A stretch of 64,000 nucleotides of DNA from Vallitalea maricola (GCF_036985595.1 NZ_BTPU01000036.1:39221-103220), one strand, 5' to 3'; shown: positions 27,844 to 37,596, counted from the stretch's first letter. Notes: generated from the sequence alone by a model not told the origin. Program-made: numbers and translations.

Positions 27844-28368
27844 ATGAAAAAATTATTGAAAAAGTTTTTTACTTTCATGAATAAAAGATATATAAAAACC
27901 CATAATCTGATTTTTATACCCGGCTCGGAATATAACTATGTTTACATTGATATTTTACAATATAAAGGGAAAGATGTAAGTTTATCTGATGGTACAGTCA
28001 TCAAGAAAGGTGATACGGTAGCTGAGATACACATTAATAATGATACTATCAAAGAGGTTCCAGTTAAAAAGGTTATAAGAGTGTTCCAATCTGAAGTAGT
28101 AGCTATGGCGAATGTACTAAAAAATAATGAAGATTATAAAGATGTAAAGGCAGTATTTGGAAGAACTGTCTTATATCCTCTTACTAAAAGATTAGGTTTT
28201 GATGTGTTTGAAATGAAAAGAGGCTATATGAAAAAGTTTATTAAAATATGGGATAATCTAATAAGAGTTTTATTTTCTTCAAAGGAAAAGGAAAATGTAA
28301 AATTCAGAGAACCAAGAGAAGTATGGATGTCTAGAGAGGCTATCATTAAGAATTTGGGAGAAAAATAA
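27844..28368 (+). CDS. YkoP-like protein of unknown function
   Basis: A basic protein of 174 residues without signal peptide or clear membrane helix. It shows a conserved patch LSDGTVIKKGDTVAEIHINN and a GRTVLYPLTKRLGF segment. The pattern recalls B. subtilis YkoP, whose gene also sits beside glycosyltransferase and deacetylase-type genes. The similarity is from memory and not tested. The gene is tightly packed, 33 bp after the deacetylase and 2 bp before the flippase-like gene, so it is part of the same envelope operon. No catalytic residue can be named. Confidence 0.65.
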   Translation: MKKLLKKFFTFMNKRYIKTHNLIFIPGSEYNYVYIDILQYKGKDVSLSDGTVIKKGDTVAEIHINNDTIKEVPVKKVIRVFQSEVVAMANVLKNNEDYKDVKAVFGRTVLYPLTKRLGFDVFEMKRGYMKKFIKIWDNLIRVLFSSKEKENVKFREPREVWMSREAIIKNLGEK

Positions 28369-28370
28369 TT

Positions 28371-29396
28371 ATGAAGAAAAAGATAATAGGGATTATTATA
28401 GTAGTTGTTTTTACTGTAATAACAGTATATTTACTAGCAAATAGTAAAGAAATTGCTGAGTTTCCTGAACTAGTAAAAAGGTTAGAAATAAAATTTTTGT
28501 ATATAGCAATATCATTGATGCTACTATATTTAGTAATTAATTCAACAATAATCTATATAATAGGCAAAGAAATAAGTAAAGAAATAACATTTATGAAATC
28601 AGTATATCTATCATTTGTGGGACAATACTATAGTCTGATTACTCCATTTGCAGCTGGTGGACAACCTGCTCAAATAATAGCCATGAAGAGTAGATATAAT
28701 ATTCCTATTTCTGTGGGTACAACAATTACAGTTAAGAAATTTTTGATATTTCAAGTTGTAGTTTCTCTATATGCAATTAGTATGTTTTTTACTAAGATTC
28801 ATTTCATAATGGATAAGTACAGCGGCTTAATAGTTTTTATAGTTATAGGTCTTAGTGTCAACCTTATTGGTGGAGTACTAATTATTTTATTATCCTATTC
28901 TAAGACTATAGTTGTTAAGATACTTGATTTTGTTATATTGATTGCAAATAAACTTCATCTAGGAAAACGTATCAAGAGAGATTCAATAATTGAACATATT
29001 GATGACTATGTAAAGAATATAGAAGAGATAAAGAATAATAAGAAAACCATGCTTACATTGATTGTTATGACTTTCATACAATTAACTATTTATTTTTCCA
29101 TAACCTATTTTGTATATCTGTCATTAGGCTCAACAGGTGCTAATTATATTGATATATTGGGTATACAAACTATTGTATATGTAGTAGTTAGTTTTATACC
29201 TACTCCAGGTGGAGCTGGCGCATCAGAAGGAAGCTTTTATTTGTTGTTCAAAGTATTTTTCTCAAGAGACGTATTATTATACGCTATGGCACTTTGGAGG
29301 ATTATTACCTATTACGGAAACATGATTTTCAGTGGTTTGATACTGCTGTTGGTTAGAATATTTGGATACTTCAATAAGAAAAAGAAATATGCTTAG
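28371..29396 (+). CDS. LPG-synthase-type transmembrane protein (flippase-like, UPF0104)
   Basis: Polytopic membrane protein of 341 residues with about eight segments. It matches the membrane half of MprF (LPG_synthase_TM family): the SVYLSFVGQYYSLITPFAAG and GQPAQIIAMK region near residue 90 and FIPTPGGAGASEGSF near residue 285 are the family signatures. It lacks the cytoplasmic aminoacyl-transferase domain, so it more likely translocates or binds a lipid than synthesises one. In context, it could flip the glycolipid made by the neighbouring glycosyltransferases; that is inference. Confidence 0.86.
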   Translation: MKKKIIGIIIVVVFTVITVYLLANSKEIAEFPELVKRLEIKFLYIAISLMLLYLVINSTIIYIIGKEISKEITFMKSVYLSFVGQYYSLITPFAAGGQPAQIIAMKSRYNIPISVGTTITVKKFLIFQVVVSLYAISMFFTKIHFIMDKYSGLIVFIVIGLSVNLIGGVLIILLSYSKTIVVKILDFVILIANKLHLGKRIKRDSIIEHIDDYVKNIEEIKNNKKTMLTLIVMTFIQLTIYFSITYFVYLSLGSTGANYIDILGIQTIVYVVVSFIPTPGGAGASEGSFYLLFKVFFSRDVLLYAMALWRIITYYGNMIFSGLILLLVRIFGYFNKKKKYA

Positions 29397-29408
29397 AGGG
29401 TGAACTTT

Positions 29409-30590
29409 ATGGACCTAAGAATAGACATGAGTAAGGAATACGGAGTCGTACTTGAAGGTGGAGGAGCTAAAGGTGCTTATCAGATTGGTGTTTTAAGAGC
29501 TCTCAAAGAATTAGATGTCAATATAAAAGCAGTTGTAGGTACATCTGTAGGAGCTCTCAATGGTGTTTTAGTTGCACAAGATAACTTGGACAAAGCAGTT
29601 GAACTTTGGCAGAATATCAGATACTCTCAAGTGATAAATGTTGAAGATGATATTCTAGAAAGAATAACAAAACTAGACTTCAAAGACTTGGATTTCAAGA
29701 AAATATTTAATAAAATAATCCAAGTAATAATAGATAGGGGAGTGGATGTAACTCCTTTGAAAAAAATGATTGCGGAAGTGGTTGACGAAGAAAAAGTCAG
29801 GAATTCAGATATAGAATTTGGTTTAGTTACCATTTCTTTATCAGATAGAAAACCTTTAGAGTTATTTATAGAAGATATTGAAGAAGGAAGATTAAACGAT
29901 TTTCTACTAGCAAGTTCATATTTACCTGTATTTAAAAATGAAAAACTCCATGGTACAAGATATCTGGATGGAGGTTTTTATAATAATTCACCAATGAGTA
30001 TGCTGGTGGATAGAGGTTACAAGAATCTGATTGTTATTAAGATAAAAGGAATAGGATTTGATAAAAAATCAAATCTGGAAGATGTTAATGTCTTTGAAAT
30101 AGCTCCATCTGAGAATCTAGGAGGTATATTGGAATTTGATACTAACAAAGCGAATTATAACCTTAATCTAGGTTATTATGATGCTATAAGAAGGATTAAA
30201 GGATTAAGAGGAAGACATTACTATATAGATACGGACAAAGAGGAAGAATACTTTATAAGCACACTTATACAAATGGACAGTAAAAATAAAGCTAAGTATT
30301 GCAGGACTAATAACCTTAGGAATAAATCACTAAATCGTGCAATTCTAGAGGATGTAATACCTAGATTAGCCAAGAAATTAGGTATTAGAGAAAAATGGGA
30401 TTACTGTGATTTTATTATAGAATTACTTGAGTATTTTGGTAAAAAATTAAAGGTGGAAAGATTCAGGATATATACTTTTGAACAGTTCTTCACATTGATA
30501 AGGAATAGACTAAGAAGAACTAGATTCGAGATGGAAGAGGATGAAAGAATGTTTAAAAACTTAATAGAGGAGTTAGCTCTAATATCATGA
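29409..30590 (+). CDS. patatin-like phospholipase
   Basis: Serine lipid acyl hydrolase of 393 residues. The oxyanion loop is EGGGAKGAYQIGVL, the nucleophile elbow is GTSVGALNG (GxSxG) and the catalytic aspartate is in LDGGFYNNSP (DGG). The C-terminal third, after the patatin domain, is helical and basic with no match I recognise. A GTG at 29400 is in frame; AGAGGGTG is better placed for the ATG at 29409. It is the last gene of the envelope lipid cluster and its stop lies inside a hairpin shared with the convergent gene. Confidence 0.91.
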   Translation: MDLRIDMSKEYGVVLEGGGAKGAYQIGVLRALKELDVNIKAVVGTSVGALNGVLVAQDNLDKAVELWQNIRYSQVINVEDDILERITKLDFKDLDFKKIFNKIIQVIIDRGVDVTPLKKMIAEVVDEEKVRNSDIEFGLVTISLSDRKPLELFIEDIEEGRLNDFLLASSYLPVFKNEKLHGTRYLDGGFYNNSPMSMLVDRGYKNLIVIKIKGIGFDKKSNLEDVNVFEIAPSENLGGILEFDTNKANYNLNLGYYDAIRRIKGLRGRHYYIDTDKEEEYFISTLIQMDSKNKAKYCRTNNLRNKSLNRAILEDVIPRLAKKLGIREKWDYCDFIIELLEYFGKKLKVERFRIYTFEQFFTLIRNRLRRTRFEMEEDERMFKNLIEELALIS

Positions 30591-30602
30591 GTCTAACTCC
30601 TC
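30567..30602. terminator. hairpin shared by two convergent gene ends
   Basis: GAGGAGTTAG (30567-30576) pairs perfectly with CTAACTCCTC (30593-30602). The two stop codons overlap within it, so both coding ends are part of the stem. It probably terminates or stabilises transcripts from both sides; neither side has a long T run. Confidence 0.6.
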
Positions 30603-32408
30603 TTCAACGATTTCTATGAATTTATCAACTATAAAAGGATCAAATTGTTTTCCTGCGCATCGTTTTAATTCTTCTACAGCAGCTTTTCTGGAGATTGCAT
30701 CTTTATAAGGCTTTTTAGTAATCATCGCTGTATAACTTTCTACAATGGAGAATATACGGCATTCCAAAGGTATGCTATTGCCTTTGATATTAAGGGGATA
30801 TCCCTCACCATTCCACCACTCATGATGCTTCAATATTAAATCAGCGATATGAAAAAGGTTAGGTATTGATAATGATATCTTATACCCCACTTCGCTATGT
30901 CTTTTGATGATATTCAATTCCTCTGCTGTCAAAGGTTCTGTTTTATATAAAATATTATTAGGTATACTCACTTGACCTAGGTCATGAAAGTTAACAAATA
31001 ATTTGAGATTGTCAAGGTTATGTTCTGGATAATTAACGGCTTTGGCAAGTTTTACAACATTATCTAGTAGGAACTGCTTGGTATCTTCATTCTTATATTC
31101 TTTGCTGGATAAAGATTTTATTAGTCCTTGAACAATATTATTCCTGTTTTTTATCCCTTGTAACAATTTTTCGTGATACATATTATTGTCAGCTGCAATG
31201 AATATGGTTTCCATATCTGTATCTACAGTTTCTCTTAGGCTATAACCAATTGAAAAACTAAGAGGTAATTTAGGATTGGATAAGTTATAGCTGTCTAATC
31301 GTTGAAGTAACGTTGTTTTGTATTTTTCAAGTAAAGATTTACTGCAATTAGGAAAGAATATAGCAAATTCATCTCCACCAATTCTACAGGCTTCTTCATA
31401 ACTGCTAAGAGGGGATTGAATAATATTGGCAGATTCTTTTATTATAGTATCACCGAATGAATGACCAAGGGTATCATTAACTAGTTTTAGACTGTTAAGG
31501 TCGCATATAACCAGCCCCATTGGTAAAAACGCAGGATCATTATAATACTCTAATTTATTCTCAAAATAAGCTCTATTGAAAAGACCTGTCAAAGGGTCGT
31601 ATATGTTAAGATACTCGAGTTTATTTTCTATGGATATTTTTTCGGATATATCTCTAGCAAGGCACATAACATGGTCATCAATATCTGGATAGATTCTAAT
31701 GATGAAATAATAGTTTTTATCATTTATCAGGATATTTGTTTTAAAGGAGCTAGGATTATTCGTATATAAAACTTTATCTGAAGTAGTTTTTATTAGCTTA
31801 GCAGTATCAACAGGAAATACTTCAAATATATTTTGATTAATTACTTTATGAGGTTCAATATTAATTTCTTTGGTCAATCCACAGTTAAAGTATGTAATAT
31901 CACCTTTTTTATTAAGCCTTATTAATACGTCGGGAGTATTATTAACAAGTATATCGTATTTAAGTTTTGAAACTTCTAATTCTTGTTGGAGATTTTTGAC
32001 ATGGGTTATATTTTTTAGAGTTATCATTAAGTAATTATTTTCAGAAAGAGTATTAAGTGCAACATTATATGTAGAGGTTTTGTTATTAGAATATGTAAAA
32101 TGATAATCACAATCATCAATTTTCTTGATAGAAGTTATGTTTTGATGTTGAAACAGTAATGACACATCTTTAATATTATAATCTTCTTTATGTAAGTTCA
32201 GTGCCCGCATAGCTTCCTTATTCATAAACAGCAGATAATTTGAACTATTTACAATTAGTACTCCGTAATCTATTTGCTGAATAGTTTCTACTAATAAAGG
32301 ATTATCAAAAAAACTATCCTCAGATTTCTTATAGGGTTTTTCCCTATTCAATTTCTGGGTGTGAGATAATATAAAAGATATAAATTCATTTATATTTGCG
32401 GTATTCAT
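30585..32408 (-). CDS. PAS-GGDEF-HD-GYP c-di-GMP signalling protein
   Basis: Cytoplasmic protein of 607 residues without membrane segments. Two PAS-like domains cover about residues 35-140 and 145-260. A diguanylate cyclase domain with intact GGDEF lies at residues 344-348. A C-terminal HD-GYP phosphodiesterase domain has H475-D476 in HDLGQV and HHEWWNGEGYP at about 528-538. Both c-di-GMP-making and -degrading modules look intact, so net activity depends on PAS input, perhaps redox or a bound ligand. The gene is convergent with the patatin gene and stands alone. Confidence 0.92.
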   Translation of the reverse strand: MNTANINEFISFILSHTQKLNREKPYKKSEDSFFDNPLLVETIQQIDYGVLIVNSSNYLLFMNKEAMRALNLHKEDYNIKDVSLLFQHQNITSIKKIDDCDYHFTYSNNKTSTYNVALNTLSENNYLMITLKNITHVKNLQQELEVSKLKYDILVNNTPDVLIRLNKKGDITYFNCGLTKEINIEPHKVINQNIFEVFPVDTAKLIKTTSDKVLYTNNPSSFKTNILINDKNYYFIIRIYPDIDDHVMCLARDISEKISIENKLEYLNIYDPLTGLFNRAYFENKLEYYNDPAFLPMGLVICDLNSLKLVNDTLGHSFGDTIIKESANIIQSPLSSYEEACRIGGDEFAIFFPNCSKSLLEKYKTTLLQRLDSYNLSNPKLPLSFSIGYSLRETVDTDMETIFIAADNNMYHEKLLQGIKNRNNIVQGLIKSLSSKEYKNEDTKQFLLDNVVKLAKAVNYPEHNLDNLKLFVNFHDLGQVSIPNNILYKTEPLTAEELNIIKRHSEVGYKISLSIPNLFHIADLILKHHEWWNGEGYPLNIKGNSIPLECRIFSIVESYTAMITKKPYKDAISRKAAVEELKRCAGKQFDPFIVDKFIEIVEEELDS

Positions 32409-32768
32409 AATAAAGTCCCCTTAAGATTATATTATAGATAAAATATTTTTTAACCCATTAAAAAATATTATAAATTCATTATATCATATAATAAAGAAAA
32501 ATAAATATAAATTACAGAACTTACAAAGGAAAATAATGTGGTATAATGGATAACAAATAATATCCTATAGCAATAAAATATAATAGATAAGTTGAATTAA
32601 GGAAAATATATTAAATTTATTGAAATGGGTGTATAGATGTTTAAGTTCGATATATATAGATATTTAATTAACTATTTGGAGATAATATCTATGTATTGAT
32701 GTATTAACATTTTTTTGTGTAAAAAGGTATAGTTATTAAATATATATTTTGAAAGGGATGTAAGTAGT
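32409..32768. other. intergenic region with extended -10 promoter and possible leader peptide
   Basis: This 360-bp AT-rich gap lies before ppk. TGG-TATAAT (TATAAT at 32542-32547) is an extended -10 on the plus strand and would give a leader of about 215 nt. A 20-codon frame, 32637-32699, follows a weak GGGTG site; I do not claim it is translated. Confidence 0.5.
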
Positions 32769-34886
32769 ATGGTAGAAAATACATTTAATAATCCTTTATA
32801 TTTTGAAAATAGAGAACTAAGTTGGTTGGAATTCAACCAAAGAGTACTTGATGAAGCTAAAAATTCAGATAATCCACTATTCGAAAGGTTAAAATTCATG
32901 TCTATAGTCAGCTCTAATCTAGATGAGTTTATAATGGTGAGATTGGCTTCACTAAAGGAGCAATTGAATGTGGGAATCAATAAACCTGATATAGCTGGTC
33001 TTACACAAAAACAACAGATAAAAAAGATTTCTGCAAGAACGCATAAACTGGTTGATGAGCAATACAGCCATTATAAAAGATCGATTGTTCCTCTATTGAA
33101 AACAAAAGGTATAAATCTTATACATACAAAAGATTTAAACGAAAAACAGAAGAACTATCTTGAAGAATATTTTACAGAGGTTATATATCCAGTACTTACG
33201 CCGTTGGCAGTTGATTCGAGTAGGCCATTTCCATTGATTCTTAATAAGAGTTTGAATTTGGCTATTCTAATAAAAAGAAATGGAGAAGAGGTATTTGCTA
33301 CTGTTCAGGTACCAGCTGTGTTGTCAAGATTCATAGAAATACCTAATAATGGTAGTAAGCATACTGATTTCATTCTATTAGAAGATGTAATGAAATTATT
33401 TATGCAGCGATTATTTGTAGGCTTTAAGGTGATATGCACTTATCCTTATAGAATTACAAGAAATGCTGACTTGACAATAGATGAAGAGGATACACAAGAT
33501 CTATTGATAGAAATTGAAAAATCCGTCAAGAAAAGAAAATGGGGAGAAGCTATAAGATTAGAAGTAGCTTATGACATGGATGAAAGACTAGTTAATATCT
33601 TGAAAGAATCTCTGTCAATCAATAATAAGGATATATATTATATTAATGGTCCTTTAGACCTGACATTCTTGATGAAATTATATGATTTGAAAGGATTCAA
33701 CCATCTGAAATATGATAAGTATAATCCAAGTACCCCTTTGGATTTATTGGGAGAGGAAGATATATTTGAGGTTATAAGAAGAAAAGATGTATTTCTCCAT
33801 CATCCTTATGAATCTTTTGCACCAGTTGTTTCGTTGGTGAAAAGGGCTGCTAGAGATGATAAAGTATTGGCGATAAAACAAACACTTTATAGAGTAAGTG
33901 GAGAATCTCCAATAATTAAAGCATTAGCTGAAGCAGCTGAATCTGGCAAGCAGGTAACTGTATTGGTTGAGCTGAAAGCTAGATTCGATGAAGAGAATAA
34001 TATCCAATGGGCGAGAAGATTAGAAAAATCTGGATGCCATGTTATATATGGATTGGTTGGTTTGAAGACTCATTGTAAGATTACTCTTATTGTCAGGATG
34101 GAAGAGGATGGAATAAGAAGATATGTACATCTTGGTACAGGTAATTACAATGATATCACTGCTAAGTTATATACAGACATGGGAATACTGACATGTAATG
34201 AAAAAATAGGTGCGGATACTTCTGCTGTTTTTAATACATTGTCAGGTTATTCTGAACCTCCAAAGCTTAATAAATTGACAATGGCACCCATTGGACTTAG
34301 GAAAAAATTTATGATGCTTATTGAGAGGGAAGAGAGTAATGCTATATTAGGTAAAAAGGCTAAGATTATAGTTAAGATGAATTCTATATGTGACCCGGGT
34401 ATTATGAAAACTCTATACAAAGCGTCATCTGCTGGAGTAGAGATTGAACTGATAGTTAGGGGAATTTGTGGAGTAATTCCTTGTATAGAGGGTGTTAGTG
34501 ATAATATTACTGTTAGAAGTATAGTTGGTAGATATTTGGAGCATAGCAGGATATTTTATTTTTATAATGATAAGGATGAGGAAATTTATTTATCTAGTGC
34601 AGATTGGATGCCTAGGAATCTTAATAGAAGAGTGGAATTGATGTTTCCTATTGAGGATCAGAGGATAAAGCAAAGGATTATTGATATTCTAGGGATTATG
34701 TTAAAGGATAATGTGAAGGCTAAGATTAAGAATGGAGAGGGAGAATATCTTAAGATTAATAAGAAGGGGAAGAAGGTTATTAACTCACAAGAATATTTTT
34801 CAAGGTTTGCTCAGAATATTATGAAAGAGTATACGGTGGAGAAGGAGCATGATATATTTATTCCTATAAAGAAGAATCATAAATAG
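32769..34886 (+). CDS. ppk: polyphosphate kinase 1
   Basis: Reversible polymerisation of ATP gamma-phosphate into polyphosphate, 705 residues, the usual PPK1 length. The N-terminal domain begins YFENRELSWLEFNQRVLDEA. The catalytic histidine lies in LKTHCKITLIV and the second conserved histidine in LEHSRIFYF. VHLGTGNYNDITAKLY and SADWMPRNLNRRVELMFPI are also family signatures. The ribosome site GAAAGGGATG is upstream. No exopolyphosphatase neighbour is present. Confidence 0.96.
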   Translation: MVENTFNNPLYFENRELSWLEFNQRVLDEAKNSDNPLFERLKFMSIVSSNLDEFIMVRLASLKEQLNVGINKPDIAGLTQKQQIKKISARTHKLVDEQYSHYKRSIVPLLKTKGINLIHTKDLNEKQKNYLEEYFTEVIYPVLTPLAVDSSRPFPLILNKSLNLAILIKRNGEEVFATVQVPAVLSRFIEIPNNGSKHTDFILLEDVMKLFMQRLFVGFKVICTYPYRITRNADLTIDEEDTQDLLIEIEKSVKKRKWGEAIRLEVAYDMDERLVNILKESLSINNKDIYYINGPLDLTFLMKLYDLKGFNHLKYDKYNPSTPLDLLGEEDIFEVIRRKDVFLHHPYESFAPVVSLVKRAARDDKVLAIKQTLYRVSGESPIIKALAEAAESGKQVTVLVELKARFDEENNIQWARRLEKSGCHVIYGLVGLKTHCKITLIVRMEEDGIRRYVHLGTGNYNDITAKLYTDMGILTCNEKIGADTSAVFNTLSGYSEPPKLNKLTMAPIGLRKKFMMLIEREESNAILGKKAKIIVKMNSICDPGIMKTLYKASSAGVEIELIVRGICGVIPCIEGVSDNITVRSIVGRYLEHSRIFYFYNDKDEEIYLSSADWMPRNLNRRVELMFPIEDQRIKQRIIDILGIMLKDNVKAKIKNGEGEYLKINKKGKKVINSQEYFSRFAQNIMKEYTVEKEHDIFIPIKKNHK

Positions 34887-34910
34887 GTTAAAGATATAAG
34901 TTTATATTTT

Positions 34911-35007
34911 TATGGACAACGGTAATAAGAGAAGAACATATATATTGATAATCACTCCCGTTACATTTGTTGCTTTATCTGGTTTCAATATATGACCGTT
35001 GTCTATA
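34911..35007. repeat. 97-bp two-tier inverted repeat of unknown role
   Basis: The outer arms, 34911-34923 and 34995-35007, pair over 13 positions (GACAACGGT with ACCGTTGTC at the core). Inside, CATATATATTGA near 34937-34948 pairs with TCAATATATG at 34985-34994. It is followed by a separate terminator. Neither a coding frame nor a T run is present, so a structured small RNA or a miniature element is possible. Confidence 0.6.
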
Positions 35008-35032
35008 ACTCATTTAACATTTTAAAGACAAT

Positions 35033-35058
35033 AAAAAAGGACTTATACGTCCTTTTTT
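35033..35058. terminator. bidirectional terminator between ppk and ABC permease gene
   Basis: AAAAAAGGAC and GTCCTTTTTT form a perfect stem around TTATAC, with A and T runs that serve both strands. It overlaps the stop of the leftward permease gene. Confidence 0.88.
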
Positions 35059-36622
35059 AGAGTTCGGAGATTTCAAATATTTTTCTGCCTGATAGGAGGA
35101 GTAGGAAGGATAAAGTTATGTTGTAGGCTATCATTATTAGGTAGTTGAAGAATGCTGCATATGGGCTTCCTTTTAGGACTATGAATTCAATGATAGACCC
35201 TCCTGCTATACCAGGTACAATGAAGACTAGGACTATTAGTAGTTTCATGATTAGTCTAAATACTTTACTGTGTGCTGAGCCGAATACTCTTCGTGCTAGG
35301 ACATCGTTGTAAACGAATAATGCACCGAAGGTAGTATATGTTATGGCACTTAGTAATATAGTGATTATGTCGGCTTTGAACATGAATCCTGATATTGAGA
35401 ATAATATTAGTCCATCTACAAAATTTTTAAGATGGTTGGCTAGTGTTCCAAAGAATATTTTTTCTATGGAACCTGCTGGTATTAAATATATATAGTGCAT
35501 TTTCATTTCTTCCATCCATTTGCCTTGCATAGAGTAGATTAACAGCATATAGATGCTGAAGTACAGGACGGTTCTTAAGCTTGAATGTTCCATAAAAAAT
35601 TTTGATGCGATACCAAAAGCAACGATTCCTATGGTTTCTTTGCTGATAAAGAAGAAGCCATTTTTTCTATATTCCATCATATGTTTGTAAAAGATTGCTT
35701 TTGCTCCTCCGGAACCAAAGTTGCCTTTTACTTTTTTTACTTTGTCGGCTTTAATTTCTCTGACTGATTTACCTGCTCTCTTAGCTGCTAGTTGTTTTTC
35801 TTTTCTTAGAGTGGCTCCAAGAACATCTTCGTAATAATCGGAATTAAGATTATATAGTAATAGCATTAGTATGACTATGGTTATCACTATGAAGATAAGA
35901 TTCATATAGAAGGTACTATCTAGTTCTTTAGTTGAATAGGATAGGACTATCTTAAACCAGCCTACTACAGGGATTGAGTTGAAAATTTTACTTTCAAATA
36001 CATTATTGGTAGCAGTCAACAAGTCTTTTACATTGACTAAAGTTATTGTAAACCATGAAATAAAAACAATATAAATACCGTTGATTATTCGTTTGGCTAA
36101 TACTCTATAGCTATTTTTTTGAGATGTTATGGAATAGAGTATTAGTGATATCAATGACATACAAAAGAATAAAGCTACAACAGATAAAATTAATACAATG
36201 ATACCTACATTAGATATTGGATAATGATTTTTTAGGTTAGGTATTTGGAATATCAGGAAAAATATTATCAATAGGGTTGTTAGCATTTCTTTTATAAATC
36301 CGTATATCAGAACTTTTTTTCTGGAAATAGGAGCAGTAAATACGAAATTCACGTCTGACTGCCTAAAAAAACTATTACCTTTTTCTATACCTTGATTAAG
36401 TTGAAAATATGTTATTATCAAAACACTTGCAGCAGAAATTAGTTCAAAAGAGATTTTGGGGATTGTTGAAGTATTCTGAGCAGGCATGATAAAGCTAATA
36501 ACAAAAAATCCACCTATAAAAACTATTAGAAATAGATAAAATATCAAGTATGCAGGTTTTTTTATAATTTCTTTTACTCTATTTACAAAACTTCTTTTCA
36601 TGATATAAAATAATGGTTTCAT
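35057..36622 (-). CDS. putative ABC exporter membrane subunit
   Basis: Integral membrane protein of 521 residues with about 12 predicted segments. It looks like the putative ABC exporter family in which two ABC-2-like halves are fused (FFRQSDVNFVFTAPISRKKV in the N-half, AIFYKHMMEYRKNGFFFI starting the second half). A basic linker (KQLAAKRAGKSVREIKADKVKK) separates the halves. The companion ATPase gene lies 2 bp upstream. The substrate is unknown. Confidence 0.82.
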   Translation of the reverse strand: MKPLFYIMKRSFVNRVKEIIKKPAYLIFYLFLIVFIGGFFVISFIMPAQNTSTIPKISFELISAASVLIITYFQLNQGIEKGNSFFRQSDVNFVFTAPISRKKVLIYGFIKEMLTTLLIIFFLIFQIPNLKNHYPISNVGIIVLILSVVALFFCMSLISLILYSITSQKNSYRVLAKRIINGIYIVFISWFTITLVNVKDLLTATNNVFESKIFNSIPVVGWFKIVLSYSTKELDSTFYMNLIFIVITIVILMLLLYNLNSDYYEDVLGATLRKEKQLAAKRAGKSVREIKADKVKKVKGNFGSGGAKAIFYKHMMEYRKNGFFFISKETIGIVAFGIASKFFMEHSSLRTVLYFSIYMLLIYSMQGKWMEEMKMHYIYLIPAGSIEKIFFGTLANHLKNFVDGLILFSISGFMFKADIITILLSAITYTTFGALFVYNDVLARRVFGSAHSKVFRLIMKLLIVLVFIVPGIAGGSIIEFIVLKGSPYAAFFNYLIMIAYNITLSFLLLLSGRKIFEISEL

Positions 36623-36624
36623 AA

Positions 36625-37320
36625 TTATGCCTCCGTAACATCAAAGAATATTTCTTCAAGAGTTTCATTATTAGCTGCTATCTCTTTTCTTGTTCTAGAT
36701 AAAACGATTTGTCCATTTTTCATGATTAATGCTTTGTCCCATACTTCTTCTACGCTATCAATGATATGTGTACTGATTAATACACTTCGATTCATTTTTT
36801 TAAGTTTTAGAAAAGTTTCTTTTAATTCTTTTATAGCTTTTGGGTCAAGACCAATCATAGGTTCGTCGAATAGGATAACTTTGGGGTCTAGTAGTAAGGA
36901 ACAGCAGATACTAACTTTTTGTTTCATTCCTTTTGATAAACTAGCACCTAATTTATCTTTTTTATCCCATAAATCAAAAGTCATTAGTAGTTCTTTTGCT
37001 TTTTCTTCATAATTTTTTAATTTGTATGCTGTAGCAATAAATTTTATGTGCTCATATATGGTCAACATGTCATATACAGCAGGGGCTTCTGGTACATATC
37101 CAAAAACTCTTTTTGCTTCTACAGTTTTATTATTCATGTTATTGATTGTTATATCTCCTTTATATCTGAGAAGACCTGCAATAGATTTGATAGTTGTACT
37201 TTTACCAGCACCATTAGGTCCTAATAATACTGCTATCTCACCATCATTTACACTAAAACTGATATCATCTACTGCTTTAACTTTATCAAAATGTTTAGTT
37301 AAATTTTTTACTTCTAACAT
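36625..37320 (-). CDS. ABC transporter ATP-binding protein
   Basis: Cytoplasmic ATPase of 231 residues. Walker A is LLGPNGAGKSTTIKS, the signature is ASLSKGMKQKVSI, Walker B is VILFDEPMIGLDP, and the switch region is ISTHIIDSVEE. It is cotranscribed with the membrane subunit downstream and lies convergent to ppk. No regulator gene is attached. Confidence 0.93.
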   Translation of the reverse strand: MLEVKNLTKHFDKVKAVDDISFSVNDGEIAVLLGPNGAGKSTTIKSIAGLLRYKGDITINNMNNKTVEAKRVFGYVPEAPAVYDMLTIYEHIKFIATAYKLKNYEEKAKELLMTFDLWDKKDKLGASLSKGMKQKVSICCSLLLDPKVILFDEPMIGLDPKAIKELKETFLKLKKMNRSVLISTHIIDSVEEVWDKALIMKNGQIVLSRTRKEIAANNETLEEIFFDVTEA

Positions 37321-37552
37321 TATTATTCACCTCTTATATTTTTTCTTTACACTATTGCCGACACATATAAAAATTAAGGATAATATTAAAATTCTATCTC
37401 TAATTTATACTTTTATACAACTCCTAAAGAGTAGCGATAGTTAAAATGCTTGAAAGTTATTAATAAATAGTTATTTTACAACTGTATATATGCAATATAA
37501 ACAGAATACACACTTCTTATAAAAAAGTCAAGAGAAAAAATAAAAATTTTAC

Positions 37553-37581
37553 TTGACTTTTAATGAACGTGTTCATATAAT
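37553..37581 (+). promoter_or_regulatory. promoter of MATE-TetR operon
   Basis: TTGACT (37553-37558) and TATAAT (37576-37581) are separated by exactly 17 bp. One operator palindrome fills the spacer and another lies just after the predicted start near 37588. Confidence 0.85.
37563..37576. promoter_or_regulatory. TetR-type operator O1
   Basis: ATGAAC-GT-GTTCAT is a perfect 6-2-6 palindrome between -35 and -10. Its centre is 34 bp from the second copy. Confidence 0.8.
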
Positions 37582-37596
37582 AATATTATGAATTAA

